Shown in pieces: positions 1 through 6,902 of a stretch of 26,421 bases of DNA. Each line of letters starts with the position of its first letter. Position 1 is the first letter of the stretch. This DNA comes from Pseudomonadota bacterium. Its GTDB lineage: Bacteria > Pseudomonadota > Gammaproteobacteria > Steroidobacterales > Steroidobacteraceae. A model generated the notes under the pieces. That model made no database searches. It saw only the letters and a list, made by a program, of their open reading frames with translations, and had not been told where the DNA came from. The stretch lies in contig QGVD01000054.1 in assembly GCA_003242685.1 (NCBI GenBank), positions 1-26,421 on the forward strand, in the 5' to 3' direction. Both the position numbers and the translations under genes were made by a program.

Positions 1-1
1 G

Positions 2-76
2 GGGATGGACGGAGAGACCGGGCAGATCGAGGCCGTGCTCACCGCCGTGCCGTATCAGATGTCTTCGGGCTGGTAG
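2..76 (+). CDS. C-terminal tail of a gene cut by the window edge, unidentified
   Basis: Reading from base 2, an open frame gives about 24 residues (GMDGETGQIEAVLTAVPYQM followed by SSGW) and stops at TAG 74-76. A TGA follows in frame at 77-79, so the frame ends in tandem stops. The residue mix looks like real protein, not like the Arg/Ser-rich noise of the other frames. I do not recognise the family from so few residues. It lies upstream of and parallel to TBDR1, but 463 bases separate them, so a shared operon is unlikely. Confidence 0.42.
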   Translation, partial: GMDGETGQIEAVLTAVPYQMSSGW

Positions 77-539
77 TGAGCGCGGCTCTCACAACCGCGA
101 GCCCTCGCACCGCGCGCATGCGCTGAGTCTTTCCGTTCATCGAGAAAAAGGCGTCGTCGATCGGCGACTCACGTGCCGATCGCGACGCCGCCGGCTGCTG
201 CGCGTTCGCAACATCCTTCACCGGTACTTTCGCGTCGCATCAACCTGCTCTCTGCTGGTGCCGGGACATCGCTGCTGAATCTCTCGTCCGTTCGCTCGCG
301 GCAGCGGCCATCGTGCGCTTCGAAGTGCGGAGATCCTTTTCGATTCGAGAGCGTGCTCTCGACGCGATGTCGAGAGCGTTCCGTGCACGTGCCGCTCGCG
401 ACGGATGCTTTTTTCCAAAAGGTAACAAGAGTTTTTAGGCGAATTCACCGCACAGCGCCTTGCGAACGCGCCCTCTGCAGATGCAACTTCTTGTGCCCTG
501 TGCGTCAGGCATTGACGCCATGAAGGGAGAGGGGGGCTC
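77..539. other. 463-bp gene-free leader upstream of TBDR1
   Basis: No frame here looks like protein; the short open frames on both strands are Arg/Ser/Pro-rich and have no ribosome binding site. It holds the inverted-repeat cluster at 345-377, a GTGCAC/CACGTG-containing stretch near 381-391, and an AT-rich patch near 409-438 in otherwise GC-rich sequence. That patch is the most likely place for the TBDR1 promoter, though I cannot assign -35 and -10 boxes with confidence. A purine-rich ribosome binding site sits at about 523-536. Confidence 0.5.
345..377. promoter_or_regulatory. Triple TCGAGAGC inverted-repeat cluster, candidate operator for TBDR1
   Basis: TCGAGAGC occurs at 345-352, its reverse complement GCTCTCGA at 355-362, and TCGAGAGC again at 370-377. 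Copies 1 and 2 form a palindrome around GT. Copies 2 and 3 form a second palindrome with 9-bp arms (GCTCTCGAC/GTCGAGAGC) around GCGAT. The two direct copies start 25 bp apart. The cluster lies about 160-195 bp before the TBDR1 start codon. Three alternating copies of one 8-mer suggest a multi-dimer repressor or activator site. As RNA it could fold into two alternative hairpins. The binding protein is unknown. Confidence 0.4.
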
Positions 540-3500
540 ATGACGTCGCACGTCTTCAGCAGGTCTCGTTTCGTCCGCCGTTACGCCCGCAGCCTGATCG
601 CCGCCGCCGTCGCAGCAGCACTGCATGCGGGACATTCGCCTGTGGCTCTGGGGCAGGAGGCAGACGAGGCTGCGAGCGGTCAACAGCCAACGGAAGTCAC
701 CATCACGGGCTCGCGCATCGTCCGCCGCGATCTCGAAGCAGCGAGCCCGATCGTCACCGTCGAGGATCAGGTATTCGAGGAATCGAGCACGCTCGCCGTC
801 GAGAGTGTGCTGAACGAGCTGCCGCAGTTCGTTCCGGCGAACACACAGTTCAACACGGCCGACGTGTTTCCGAGCCCCACCAGCACGCCGGGTATCTCGA
901 CGGTCAGCATGCGCGGTCTCGGCGCGAACCGCACGCTCGTGCTGATCGATGGACGGCGCGCTCAGCCGGTCAACTCGACGCTGGTCATCGACACGAACTC
1001 CATTCCCTCGTCGATGCTCGAGAGCGTGGAGATCATCAGCGGCGGCGCATCGGCCGTCTACGGCGCGGACGCGCTCGCCGGCGTCACGAACTTCAAGCTG
1101 CGCAGCAACTTCGAGGGTATCGATCTGCAGTTGCGCTCGGGCATCACCGAGGAGGGAGACGGCGAGGAGAACCGCGCCAGCATGCTCCTCGGCGCGAGCC
1201 TTGGCGACGGCCGCGGCAACGCGATGCTCGGCGTCGAGTGGTACGAGCGCGGCGAGGTGCTCGCGAAGGATCGCGACTTCTGGTACAGCGCCATCAAGGA
1301 TCCCACGACGAACGCCACGTCCGCCGCGCGCATGAACGCCTTCCAGTACGAGCCGACGGCGACGGCCGGCCGGCCCGCTCAGGATGTGGCGAACTCGCTC
1401 TTCCCCGAGCGTCCTGCCGGCTACAACGTGCCGATCACGACGCCGTTCCTGTTCAATCCGGACGGCTCGGTGTTCAAGCAGGAGCTGCAGGGCCTCGGCT
1501 TCGCGGGCGACATCGTCAACGACCCGCGGTACAAGATCGCCCCGAACGGTCAGCTCGTCGAGAACAATTTCGATCTGCGCTACTCGAGCCCTGCCGAGCG
1601 CTTCTCGCTGTTCGGCAAGGCGCACTTCGATATGAACGATCACGTTCAGGCCTTCGCGCAGGTCAACTTCGTCAACACCACCAACCGCCAGGTGCTTCAG
1701 CCGACGGGCGCGGTGGGCGGCTTCGCCGCGACGATTCCCTACGGCAACGACATCTACGCGCCGTCACTCGGACCGAACGGCGAGACATTGCCCGAGTACC
1801 GCGCGGGCGGTGCATACGGCCTGAACTGCCCCGACGTGGGCGGCTGCACGCAGTCGCAGGCGTTCCCCGTGCCGCCGGAGCTCGCCGCGCTTCTCGACAG
1901 CCGCGGGCCGAACGCCACCAGCACGCCTGACGTGCCGGTGAGGTACGACCCGATCACGGGCGAGCCGGTGATCATCCGCGGCGCGGATGCGGACTGGAGT
2001 CTCGGCGGAACCCTCAACTTCCTGCCGTCGCGCACGATCGTGAACAACACGAACCTCTACCAGATCCTGGCCGGCTTCCGGGGCGACCTCGGCGTGTCGG
2101 ACTGGACCTGGGAGGCCTACGCTTCGCACGGCGCCACGCGCGTCGATCTCGACTACATCGGCTGGGCCTCGACGCAGCGCTGGCGTGAGGTCGTGCAGGC
2201 GCCGAACTACGGTCGCGGCTACACGGCGACCGGTCCCGGCTCGACTTCGATCACCTGCACCAGCGGCATACCGATCTTCGAGCAGTTCGAGATCAGCCAG
2301 GACTGCATCGACGCGATCACGGCGAGCTACACCGACCGCACGCGCCTCACGCAGGACATCATCGAAGCCACGGCGCAGGGTCACGTCATGAACGTGCCCG
2401 CCGGCGAAGTCCGCGGCGCGCTCGGTGTCACGTATCGCAGGAACGAGTTCCAGTACCTGCCCGACGCGACGCGCGAGGTGAACTCGATCCTCGACATCCC
2501 GGTCGGCACCTTCGGTCAGGCGAACGTCGAGGGCCGCACGCAGGTCCGGGAGGTTTACGGCGAGCTGCTGGTGCCGCTGCTGCGGGACAAGTTCCTCGCC
2601 CACAGCCTCGAGCTCGAGCTCGGTTACCGCTACTCGGACTACGACACGGCCGGCAGCGTGCCGACGTACAAGGCGCTCTTCAGCTGGGCGCCGGTCAACT
2701 TCCTGCGCTTCCGCGGCGGCTACCAGCTCGCGAACCGCGCGCCGAACATCAACGAGCTGTTCCTCGACGCGAGCAGCCAGGCGGTCACGATGCGCGGGCC
2801 GGAGTACTGCCGTTCCGATACGCGCGAGCGGACGGGCAACAACCCGAACAACCCGAACCGCGCGGCGGTCCAGGCACTGTGCGAGGCGCTGATCGGCAAC
2901 ACCACCTCCGAGTTCAGCCTCGATCCGAACAACTACCTGGGCGGCCGAAGCGACGGCGTGATCGTTCAGGTGACCGAGGGTAACCGGGATCTGGAGAGCG
3001 AGGAGGGCCGGACCTGGACCTTCGGCTTCGTGCTGCAGTCGCCGTTCGACGCGGCGTCCATCCGCAACACGACGCTCGCCATCGACTGGTATCGGGTGAA
3101 GATCACGGACGCGATCGCCACGATCTCGGCACAGACGGCCTTCGACCTGTGCTTCAACCGCGACGGGATCAGCAACCCGACCTACTCGATCGACGATCCG
3201 AACGGTGCCTGCCGCAACATCATCCGCGACGAGGTGAGCGGTGCGGCGCTTCAGGTCAATTCGCAGTACCGGAACCTCGGCATGATCGAGACCTCGGGTC
3301 TGGATCTGAACCTGAACTGGCGTGCGGCGCTCGCGGACATCGGCCTCGGGTCGCTGCCGGGCTCCCTGTCGGCGAACGTCTCCTACTCGAAGCTCGTCGA
3401 GTTCAAGGCCCAGGAGTACCCGACCCAGGTGCCGCTCGAGAATGCCGGCACGCTGGCCCGTGGCGGTCTCTTCGACTGGCGGCTGGTGACGACCGTCCGC

Positions 3501-3845
3501 TACAGCCTGCCGACGTGGGACGTGGCGCTCAACTGGCGGCACTACCCCTCGATCCGCAGCGCCGCGTACGTCACGGACCCGGAGACCCCGATCCGGGGCG
3601 CCGGCTCCTATGACATCTTCCAGCTCACCGGCAACTGGAACGTCACCGACCACCTGGGTGTGACCTTCGGTATCGACAACCTCTTCGACACCGATCCCAG
3701 GCGCGTCGGCGCGGGACAGATCCAGAACATCGGCGCGACGTCGGGAGGCGGCACCACCGTGCTGAGCGGTGCGGGGTCCACCGTAGCCCAGTACTACGAT
3801 GTGCTCGGCCGGCGGTACTTCCTCAACGTGAAGCTGCGGTTCTGA
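540..3845 (+). CDS. TonB-dependent outer-membrane receptor (TBDR1)
   Basis: Active-transport receptor of the outer membrane, taking energy from the TonB-ExbBD complex; the substrate is unknown. The 1101-residue product has a basic N-terminus and hydrophobic signal peptide (about 1-38, likely cut before QEAD). A TonB-box-like stretch EVTITGSRI follows at 52-60, then a plug domain with the family hallmarks (MRGLGANRTLVLIDGRRAQP and GGASAVYGADALAGV). The long beta-barrel ends in Phe (NVKLRF), as expected for recognition by the Bam machinery. No STN domain precedes the plug, so sigma/anti-sigma signalling is unlikely. The mature protein has eight Cys in closely spaced pairs, probably disulfides in extracellular loops. 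The ATG follows GGGAGAGGGG and a strong terminator follows the stop, so it is monocistronic. It belongs to a different branch from the other two receptors here. The family is certain. Confidence 0.96.
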   Translation: MTSHVFSRSRFVRRYARSLIAAAVAAALHAGHSPVALGQEADEAASGQQPTEVTITGSRIVRRDLEAASPIVTVEDQVFEESSTLAVESVLNELPQFVPANTQFNTADVFPSPTSTPGISTVSMRGLGANRTLVLIDGRRAQPVNSTLVIDTNSIPSSMLESVEIISGGASAVYGADALAGVTNFKLRSNFEGIDLQLRSGITEEGDGEENRASMLLGASLGDGRGNAMLGVEWYERGEVLAKDRDFWYSAIKDPTTNATSAARMNAFQYEPTATAGRPAQDVANSLFPERPAGYNVPITTPFLFNPDGSVFKQELQGLGFAGDIVNDPRYKIAPNGQLVENNFDLRYSSPAERFSLFGKAHFDMNDHVQAFAQVNFVNTTNRQVLQPTGAVGGFAATIPYGNDIYAPSLGPNGETLPEYRAGGAYGLNCPDVGGCTQSQAFPVPPELAALLDSRGPNATSTPDVPVRYDPITGEPVIIRGADADWSLGGTLNFLPSRTIVNNTNLYQILAGFRGDLGVSDWTWEAYASHGATRVDLDYIGWASTQRWREVVQAPNYGRGYTATGPGSTSITCTSGIPIFEQFEISQDCIDAITASYTDRTRLTQDIIEATAQGHVMNVPAGEVRGALGVTYRRNEFQYLPDATREVNSILDIPVGTFGQANVEGRTQVREVYGELLVPLLRDKFLAHSLELELGYRYSDYDTAGSVPTYKALFSWAPVNFLRFRGGYQLANRAPNINELFLDASSQAVTMRGPEYCRSDTRERTGNNPNNPNRAAVQALCEALIGNTTSEFSLDPNNYLGGRSDGVIVQVTEGNRDLESEEGRTWTFGFVLQSPFDAASIRNTTLAIDWYRVKITDAIATISAQTAFDLCFNRDGISNPTYSIDDPNGACRNIIRDEVSGAALQVNSQYRNLGMIETSGLDLNLNWRAALADIGLGSLPGSLSANVSYSKLVEFKAQEYPTQVPLENAGTLARGGLFDWRLVTTVRYSLPTWDVALNWRHYPSIRSAAYVTDPETPIRGAGSYDIFQLTGNWNVTDHLGVTFGIDNLFDTDPRRVGAGQIQNIGATSGGGTTVLSGAGSTVAQYYDVLGRRYFLNVKLRF

Positions 3846-3880
3846 GGCCGCGATCGCGACCGCATCCCGGGGCACCAAGG

Positions 3881-3914
3881 GGCGGCGGGCGCAAAGCCCG
3901 CCGCCGGCTTCTTT
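3881..3914 (+). terminator. Intrinsic terminator of TBDR1
   Basis: A perfect 10-bp GC stem (GGCGGCGGGC at 3881-3890 with GCCCGCCGCC at 3896-3905) closes a GCAAA loop. It is followed by GGCTTCTTTC, a moderately T-rich tail. It lies 35 bases after the TBDR1 stop. Confidence 0.8.
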
Positions 3915-4043
3915 CGGATATTCCGTAGCGACGCCGGCGAACTCTCGGGCGGTACTGTAATCGAAACTGCATCGCCGACGTTGAAACGGAGCAACCGGAA
4001 CCCATTTTCACGGGTTCGTTACGACCGACGGGAGTCCAAAGGG

Positions 4044-4406
4044 ATGTCGGACGACAACGTTCTGATCGAAAAAGCCCGAGAAGCGATCCAGAGCGGAAGA
4101 CTTCCCCGGCGACCCCCGGTGCGCATGTGGGGGGGACCGGGAGTCGGGCACCACTGCCCGATCTGCCGCGAGCCCGTGACGGCGGAGCAGATCGAATACG
4201 AGCTCGAGTTTCCGCGCGACGAGTTCGATCCGGACGGAGGCAGCGAGCACGTGCACCTGCGCTGCTACGATGCCTGGGAGGTCGTGCGCAACAGCCTCGA
4301 CCCGGGGCGGGCGAGCCCTCCGGCGGGCTCGATCGAACGCGACGGGGTTAAGCATCCCGCGGAGTTTGTGGTAGGATCGCCGCCCTCGCCGCGGCAGGCA
4401 GCATAG
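4044..4406 (+). CDS. Small Cys/His (zinc-ribbon-like) protein, function unknown
   Basis: A 120-residue cytoplasmic protein without signal peptide. I chose the ATG at 4044 (MSDDNVLIEK) and not the in-frame ATG at 3981, because GGGAG lies 9 bases before it and the upstream residues are Arg/Ser-rich noise. A predicted metal site is seen: HHCPICREPV, then HVHLRCYDAW about 40 residues later, giving CxxC plus HxxC ligands. The region between is acidic. The N-terminal segment (VLIEKAREAIQSGRLP) resembles the start of small proteins that recur in proteobacteria with no assigned role. It may bind nucleic acid or a protein partner, but nothing seen decides this. It lies upstream of the tRNA-Arg gene and may share read-through. 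Confidence 0.75.
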   Translation: MSDDNVLIEKAREAIQSGRLPRRPPVRMWGGPGVGHHCPICREPVTAEQIEYELEFPRDEFDPDGGSEHVHLRCYDAWEVVRNSLDPGRASPPAGSIERDGVKHPAEFVVGSPPSPRQAA

Positions 4407-4489
4407 CCGGGCCCTCGGGATCGCAGTAAGTCTTTGATTCTCAGAAACTTACCGCGCAACGGTGGCCGGGTTGGGTTAGAATCCCGGCC
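4349..4489 (+). promoter_or_regulatory. tRNA-Arg leader: two hairpins and candidate -10 boxes
   Basis: Two -10-like boxes with GC-rich discriminators are seen: TAGGAT at 4372-4377 (with TTAAGC 17 bp upstream) and TTAGAAT at 4476-4482. Two inverted repeats lie between them and the tRNA. GTAAGT/ACTTAC brackets 4427-4452 with further inner pairing, and GGCCGGG (4464-4470) pairs perfectly with CCCGGCC (4483-4489), so the second -10 candidate lies in that hairpin's loop. GC-rich discriminators are typical of stringently controlled stable-RNA promoters. No good -35 box matches the second -10, so the assignment is tentative. Confidence 0.35.
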
Positions 4490-4534
4490 GCTGACCGCGG
4501 CAGGCAGCCGCGCTGCCGAAAATTCAGTCACCGC

Positions 4535-4611
4535 GCGCCCGTAGCTCAGTTGGATAGAGTACCTGGCTACGAACCAGGTGGTCGGAGGTTCGAATCCTTC
4601 CGGGCGCGCCA
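4535..4611 (+). tRNA. tRNA-Arg (anticodon ACG)
   Basis: A complete 77-base cloverleaf. The acceptor arms are GCGCCCG (4535-4541) and CGGGCGC (4601-4607), followed by discriminator G and an encoded CCA. The D arm is GCTC...GAGT, the anticodon stem CCTGG/CCAGG with anticodon ACG at 4569-4571, and the T arm CGGAGGTTCGAATCCTTCCG with the standard TTCGAAT loop. It decodes CGU/CGC/CGA after deamination of A34 to inosine. It stands alone, with no neighbouring tRNA, and no integrase or attachment repeat is next to it. Confidence 0.98.
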
Positions 4612-4621
4612 TTGAATAAGA

Positions 4622-4652
4622 AAGGGCCGGCCAGCAATGGCGGCCCTCTTTC
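4622..4652 (+). terminator. Intrinsic terminator downstream of tRNA-Arg
   Basis: AGGGCCG (4623-4629) pairs perfectly with CGGCCCT (4641-4647) across an 11-base loop. It is followed by CTTTC and preceded by an A-rich stretch, so it could work on both strands. It starts about 10 bases after the tRNA 3' end. Confidence 0.75.
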
Positions 4653-4800
4653 GCATCCGCACCAGGCGCATCAATTCCACCCACCGGCATGTCCGCCGGA
4701 CCGTTCCTGACTACGACGGGCTTCGCACTCGCGTGCGGGATATTCGTACCGGGCCGCGTGCTGTCTTTGTCTGAAACGAAGAACGGGGGGCACCGGCGTC

Positions 4801-5212
4801 GTGTCCACGCCGCCTTCGGAGCTCCGCACGCCGCGCGATGCATCCGGCGAGCGCCCGTCGAACCTGCAGCAGGCGGCGGTCGCGGATCCGCACGATCCGG
4901 TGCACAGGTTGTATGAGCTGCGCGACCGGCCGACCGGGGCGCGAGCCGAGCTGCGGCGCATCGCGACTCGCGCTGTGGGCGGCGTTCTTCGGTGATCCGG
5001 AGCTCGCCCTGCAGACGCTGGGTGAGGAACGGAACATCGAGCGGCGCCTCGCCAGCGCGATCGCTCTCTGGCGACCGATCATGCGCGACGTGCGCAGGCT
5101 CCCGGGATTCAGGGAGCTCGTGCGCGAGTGGGGCTTCGTAGACTACTGTCAGAAGTACGGATGGGGCGATCACTGCAGGCCCGTCAGTGAGACGGACTTC
5201 GAATGCACGTGA
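4801..5212 (+). pseudogene. Frameshifted remnant of a TPR/winged-helix-regulator-type protein (C-terminal end)
   Basis: In the frame ending at TGA 5210-5212, the last 80 or so residues are clearly protein-like: LWAAFFGDPELALQTLGEE, then RDVRRLPGFRELVREWGFVD, YGWGDHC and CRPVSETDF. I recognise this as the C-terminal end common in large CadC-like/adenylate-cyclase-like regulators with TPR repeats (PGF..LVR..G..DYW..YGW.D.CRPV..DDFEC). Upstream of about 4965 this frame becomes Arg/Cys/Ser noise, while the +1 frame from GTG 4801 becomes protein-like (PVHRLYELRDRPTGARAELR) and runs out at a TGA near 4992. Joining the two needs one frameshift near 4960-4978. The DNA-binding and most TPR parts are absent. 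Probably a decaying gene; a sequencing error would explain the shift but not the missing N-terminus. Confidence 0.55.
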
Positions 5213-5213
5213 T

Positions 5214-5247
5214 CGAAGCGCGAGGCGTGCGGTCGTAGAGCGCTTCG
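5214..5247. terminator. Inverted repeat between convergent genes, possible terminator
   Basis: CGAAGCGC (5214-5221) pairs perfectly with GCGCTTCG (5240-5247), and a further CGAAGCGC lies at 5261-5268. It sits between the regulator remnant and the 3' end of the minus-strand plsC-like gene. There is no T-run on either side, so termination is uncertain. Confidence 0.3.
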
Positions 5248-5296
5248 ACCGTTCGACGCACGAAGCGCATCCTGATGCCGGCCTCGTCGGCGGCCG

Positions 5297-5956
5297 TCAT
5301 TCCCACGGCGGAAAATGCCCCTCGGCGGCCAGGCGTTCGATGGCGCACTTGAACTCGTTCAGATAAGCACGCCGGTCGCCGTTCCAGGTGAGCGGCTCGC
5401 CGATGAAGACGTCCACGAAGAAGGGCACGAGGAGCCACTCGCCCCTGGGCAGTGCCTTGCCGAGTCCATGCATGAAGACGGGCGTCACGGGAACCTGCGG
5501 AAAGCGCCCGGCGAGTCGCGCGATGCCGCTCTTGAACTCCGCCAGGCGCTCGGGTTCGCCTCGTGAGCCTTCGGGGAAGAAGATCACGATGTCGCCGCGT
5601 TCGAGCGCTTCGGCGACGGGCGCCAGGAGATCCTCATCCGGCGTGCTGCGCTGGCGCTTGATGGGCACGACTCCGATGACGTGCGTGGCGAACCACGCGA
5701 GCCAGCGGTTCCTGAAGAAGTAGTCCATGGCCGCCACGGGACGCAGCCGCCCGAGCACTCGAAGCGGCAGCAGACTCATCAGCACCAGTGTGTCGAGATG
5801 GCTGTTGTGATTCGCGGCCAGGATCGCCGGGCCCTTCTGAGGGAGACGCTCCCGGTGCCGCACGTTCAGTCCCAGAACGATCAGCACCACGAAACGCACG
5901 ACGATCCCGAAGAAGATCCACCGCAGGATGCCGGCCCATCTCGCTTCGGTGCTCAT
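5297..5956 (-). CDS. 1-acyl-sn-glycerol-3-phosphate acyltransferase family protein (PlsC-like)
   Basis: A 219-residue inner-membrane acyltransferase that would transfer an acyl chain to a lysophosphatidic-acid-like acceptor. Hydrophobic segments lie at about 8-30. The HX4D catalytic motif is in NHNSHLD (His50, Asp55), the substrate-binding motif is FFPEGSRG (about 126-133), and the VPVTPV element follows at about 155-160. It is the last gene of a three-gene minus-strand operon; its ATG starts only 4 bases after the ynbB-like stop, and a clear Shine-Dalgarno is lacking, which suggests translational coupling. The neighbours make a CDP-diacylglycerol-consuming pathway, so it probably supplies phosphatidic acid or remodels the operon's product. 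It is probably an accessory paralogue; whether a housekeeping plsC lies elsewhere cannot be seen. Confidence 0.9.
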   Translation of the reverse strand: MSTEARWAGILRWIFFGIVVRFVVLIVLGLNVRHRERLPQKGPAILAANHNSHLDTLVLMSLLPLRVLGRLRPVAAMDYFFRNRWLAWFATHVIGVVPIKRQRSTPDEDLLAPVAEALERGDIVIFFPEGSRGEPERLAEFKSGIARLAGRFPQVPVTPVFMHGLGKALPRGEWLLVPFFVDVFIGEPLTWNGDRRAYLNEFKCAIERLAAEGHFPPWE

Positions 5957-5960
5957 CCGC

Positions 5961-6902
5961 TCAGTAGTGGAAGAACTTCATGTAGTGAAAGAACAGCGGC
6001 GCGGTGAACGTCAGACTGTCGATGCGGTCCAGGATTCCGCCGTGTCCCGGGATGAGCGATCCCGAATCCTTCACACCGAGATCGCGCTTGAGCGCGGAGA
6101 TCGTCACGTCTCCCAGAAAGCCGCCGACACCGATGATCAGCCCCGCGGCAATCGATTCGGCGCGGGACAGAGGTGTCAGGAGCGGCGCAAGGAGCATCGA
6201 AAGTGCGACGGTCGTGAGCACACCGCCCACGAAGCCTGCGACCGTCTTGCCGGGGCTCACGGTCGGCACGATCCTGCGCCTGCCGAGCGACTTGCCCCAC
6301 ACGTACTGTGCGACGTCGTTCAGCTGTGTGAGCAGAACGACGAACACGAGGAGGCCGGGACCGGCCGATGTGTCGCCGACGTGGGTCGGGAGCACGAGGA
6401 GATAGGCGAGATGACTGATGGCGAACACCATCATCATCAGTCCCCAGTGCAGCGTGCCCGCGGCACGCAGGAACTCCCGCGTCTCTCCGACGAGGACCAT
6501 CCGCGCGGCGATGAGCAGGAAGGCCCACACCGGCACGAAGACGAGGAACATGTTGTACCAGCCGTCGTAGACCCAGTAGTACTGGGCGGGAATCGTCAGA
6601 TAGGCCCAGAACAGCACGCGCCGATCGGCGCGGCGCGTGGGGATCAGCGACAGGTACTCCTTCAGGGCGAGGAAGGAGAGGAAAGCGAAGAAGACGATCG
6701 CGACCGTCCTGCTCAGGCCGATCGCCAGCACGAAGATGAAGAAGATCACCCACCAGGAGCGGAGGCGGTCGACGAGCTCCTGATGACTCTTGCCGGGATT
6801 GCGCCGGCGGAGCGTCCACACGACGACTTCGGCCACGATGAGGACCGCGAGAATTCCGACGAGCACTGCCTGAACGGGCGGCTCGAGGGCGAGCCAGGTC
6901 AC
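5961..6902 (-). CDS. ynbB: CDP-diacylglycerol synthase-like protein (YnbB/CdsA family)
   Basis: A phosphatidate cytidylyltransferase-family polytopic membrane protein of 313 residues (phosphatidic acid + CTP to CDP-diacylglycerol). I chose GTG at 6902 over the upstream ATG at 6992 because GGAGGT lies six bases before it and it overlaps the preceding stop as GTGA. The C-terminus carries the family signature: SALKRDLGVKDSGSLIPGHG followed by GILDRIDSL. The central segment with QYVWGKSLGRRR and VSPGKT is the CTP/metal region. From memory the whole protein resembles E. coli YnbB more than housekeeping CdsA (ALKEY, LVLPT, NDVAQYVWGKS, VSPGKT, FTAPLFF). It lies between the ynbA-like and plsC-like genes. 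Confidence 0.9.
   Translation of the reverse strand: MTWLALEPPVQAVLVGILAVLIVAEVVVWTLRRRNPGKSHQELVDRLRSWWVIFFIFVLAIGLSRTVAIVFFAFLSFLALKEYLSLIPTRRADRRVLFWAYLTIPAQYYWVYDGWYNMFLVFVPVWAFLLIAARMVLVGETREFLRAAGTLHWGLMMMVFAISHLAYLLVLPTHVGDTSAGPGLLVFVVLLTQLNDVAQYVWGKSLGRRRIVPTVSPGKTVAGFVGGVLTTVALSMLLAPLLTPLSRAESIAAGLIIGVGGFLGDVTISALKRDLGVKDSGSLIPGHGGILDRIDSLTFTAPLFFHYMKFFHY

Noticed and set aside
173..541. Open frames of about 110 codons on both strands in the TBDR1 leader
   Set aside because: Composition is Arg/Ser/Pro-rich noise with no Shine-Dalgarno. The region instead carries the inverted-repeat cluster.
4535..4660. tRNA-Arg as an integration site for a mobile island
   Set aside because: I see no integrase, and no repeat of the tRNA 3' end within the window.
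4265..5173. Minus-strand frame across tRNA-Arg containing MARPEGFEPPTTWFVARYS
   Set aside because: This string is the well-known false translation of the antisense strand of a tRNA gene. It recurs in databases as a mis-annotated protein.
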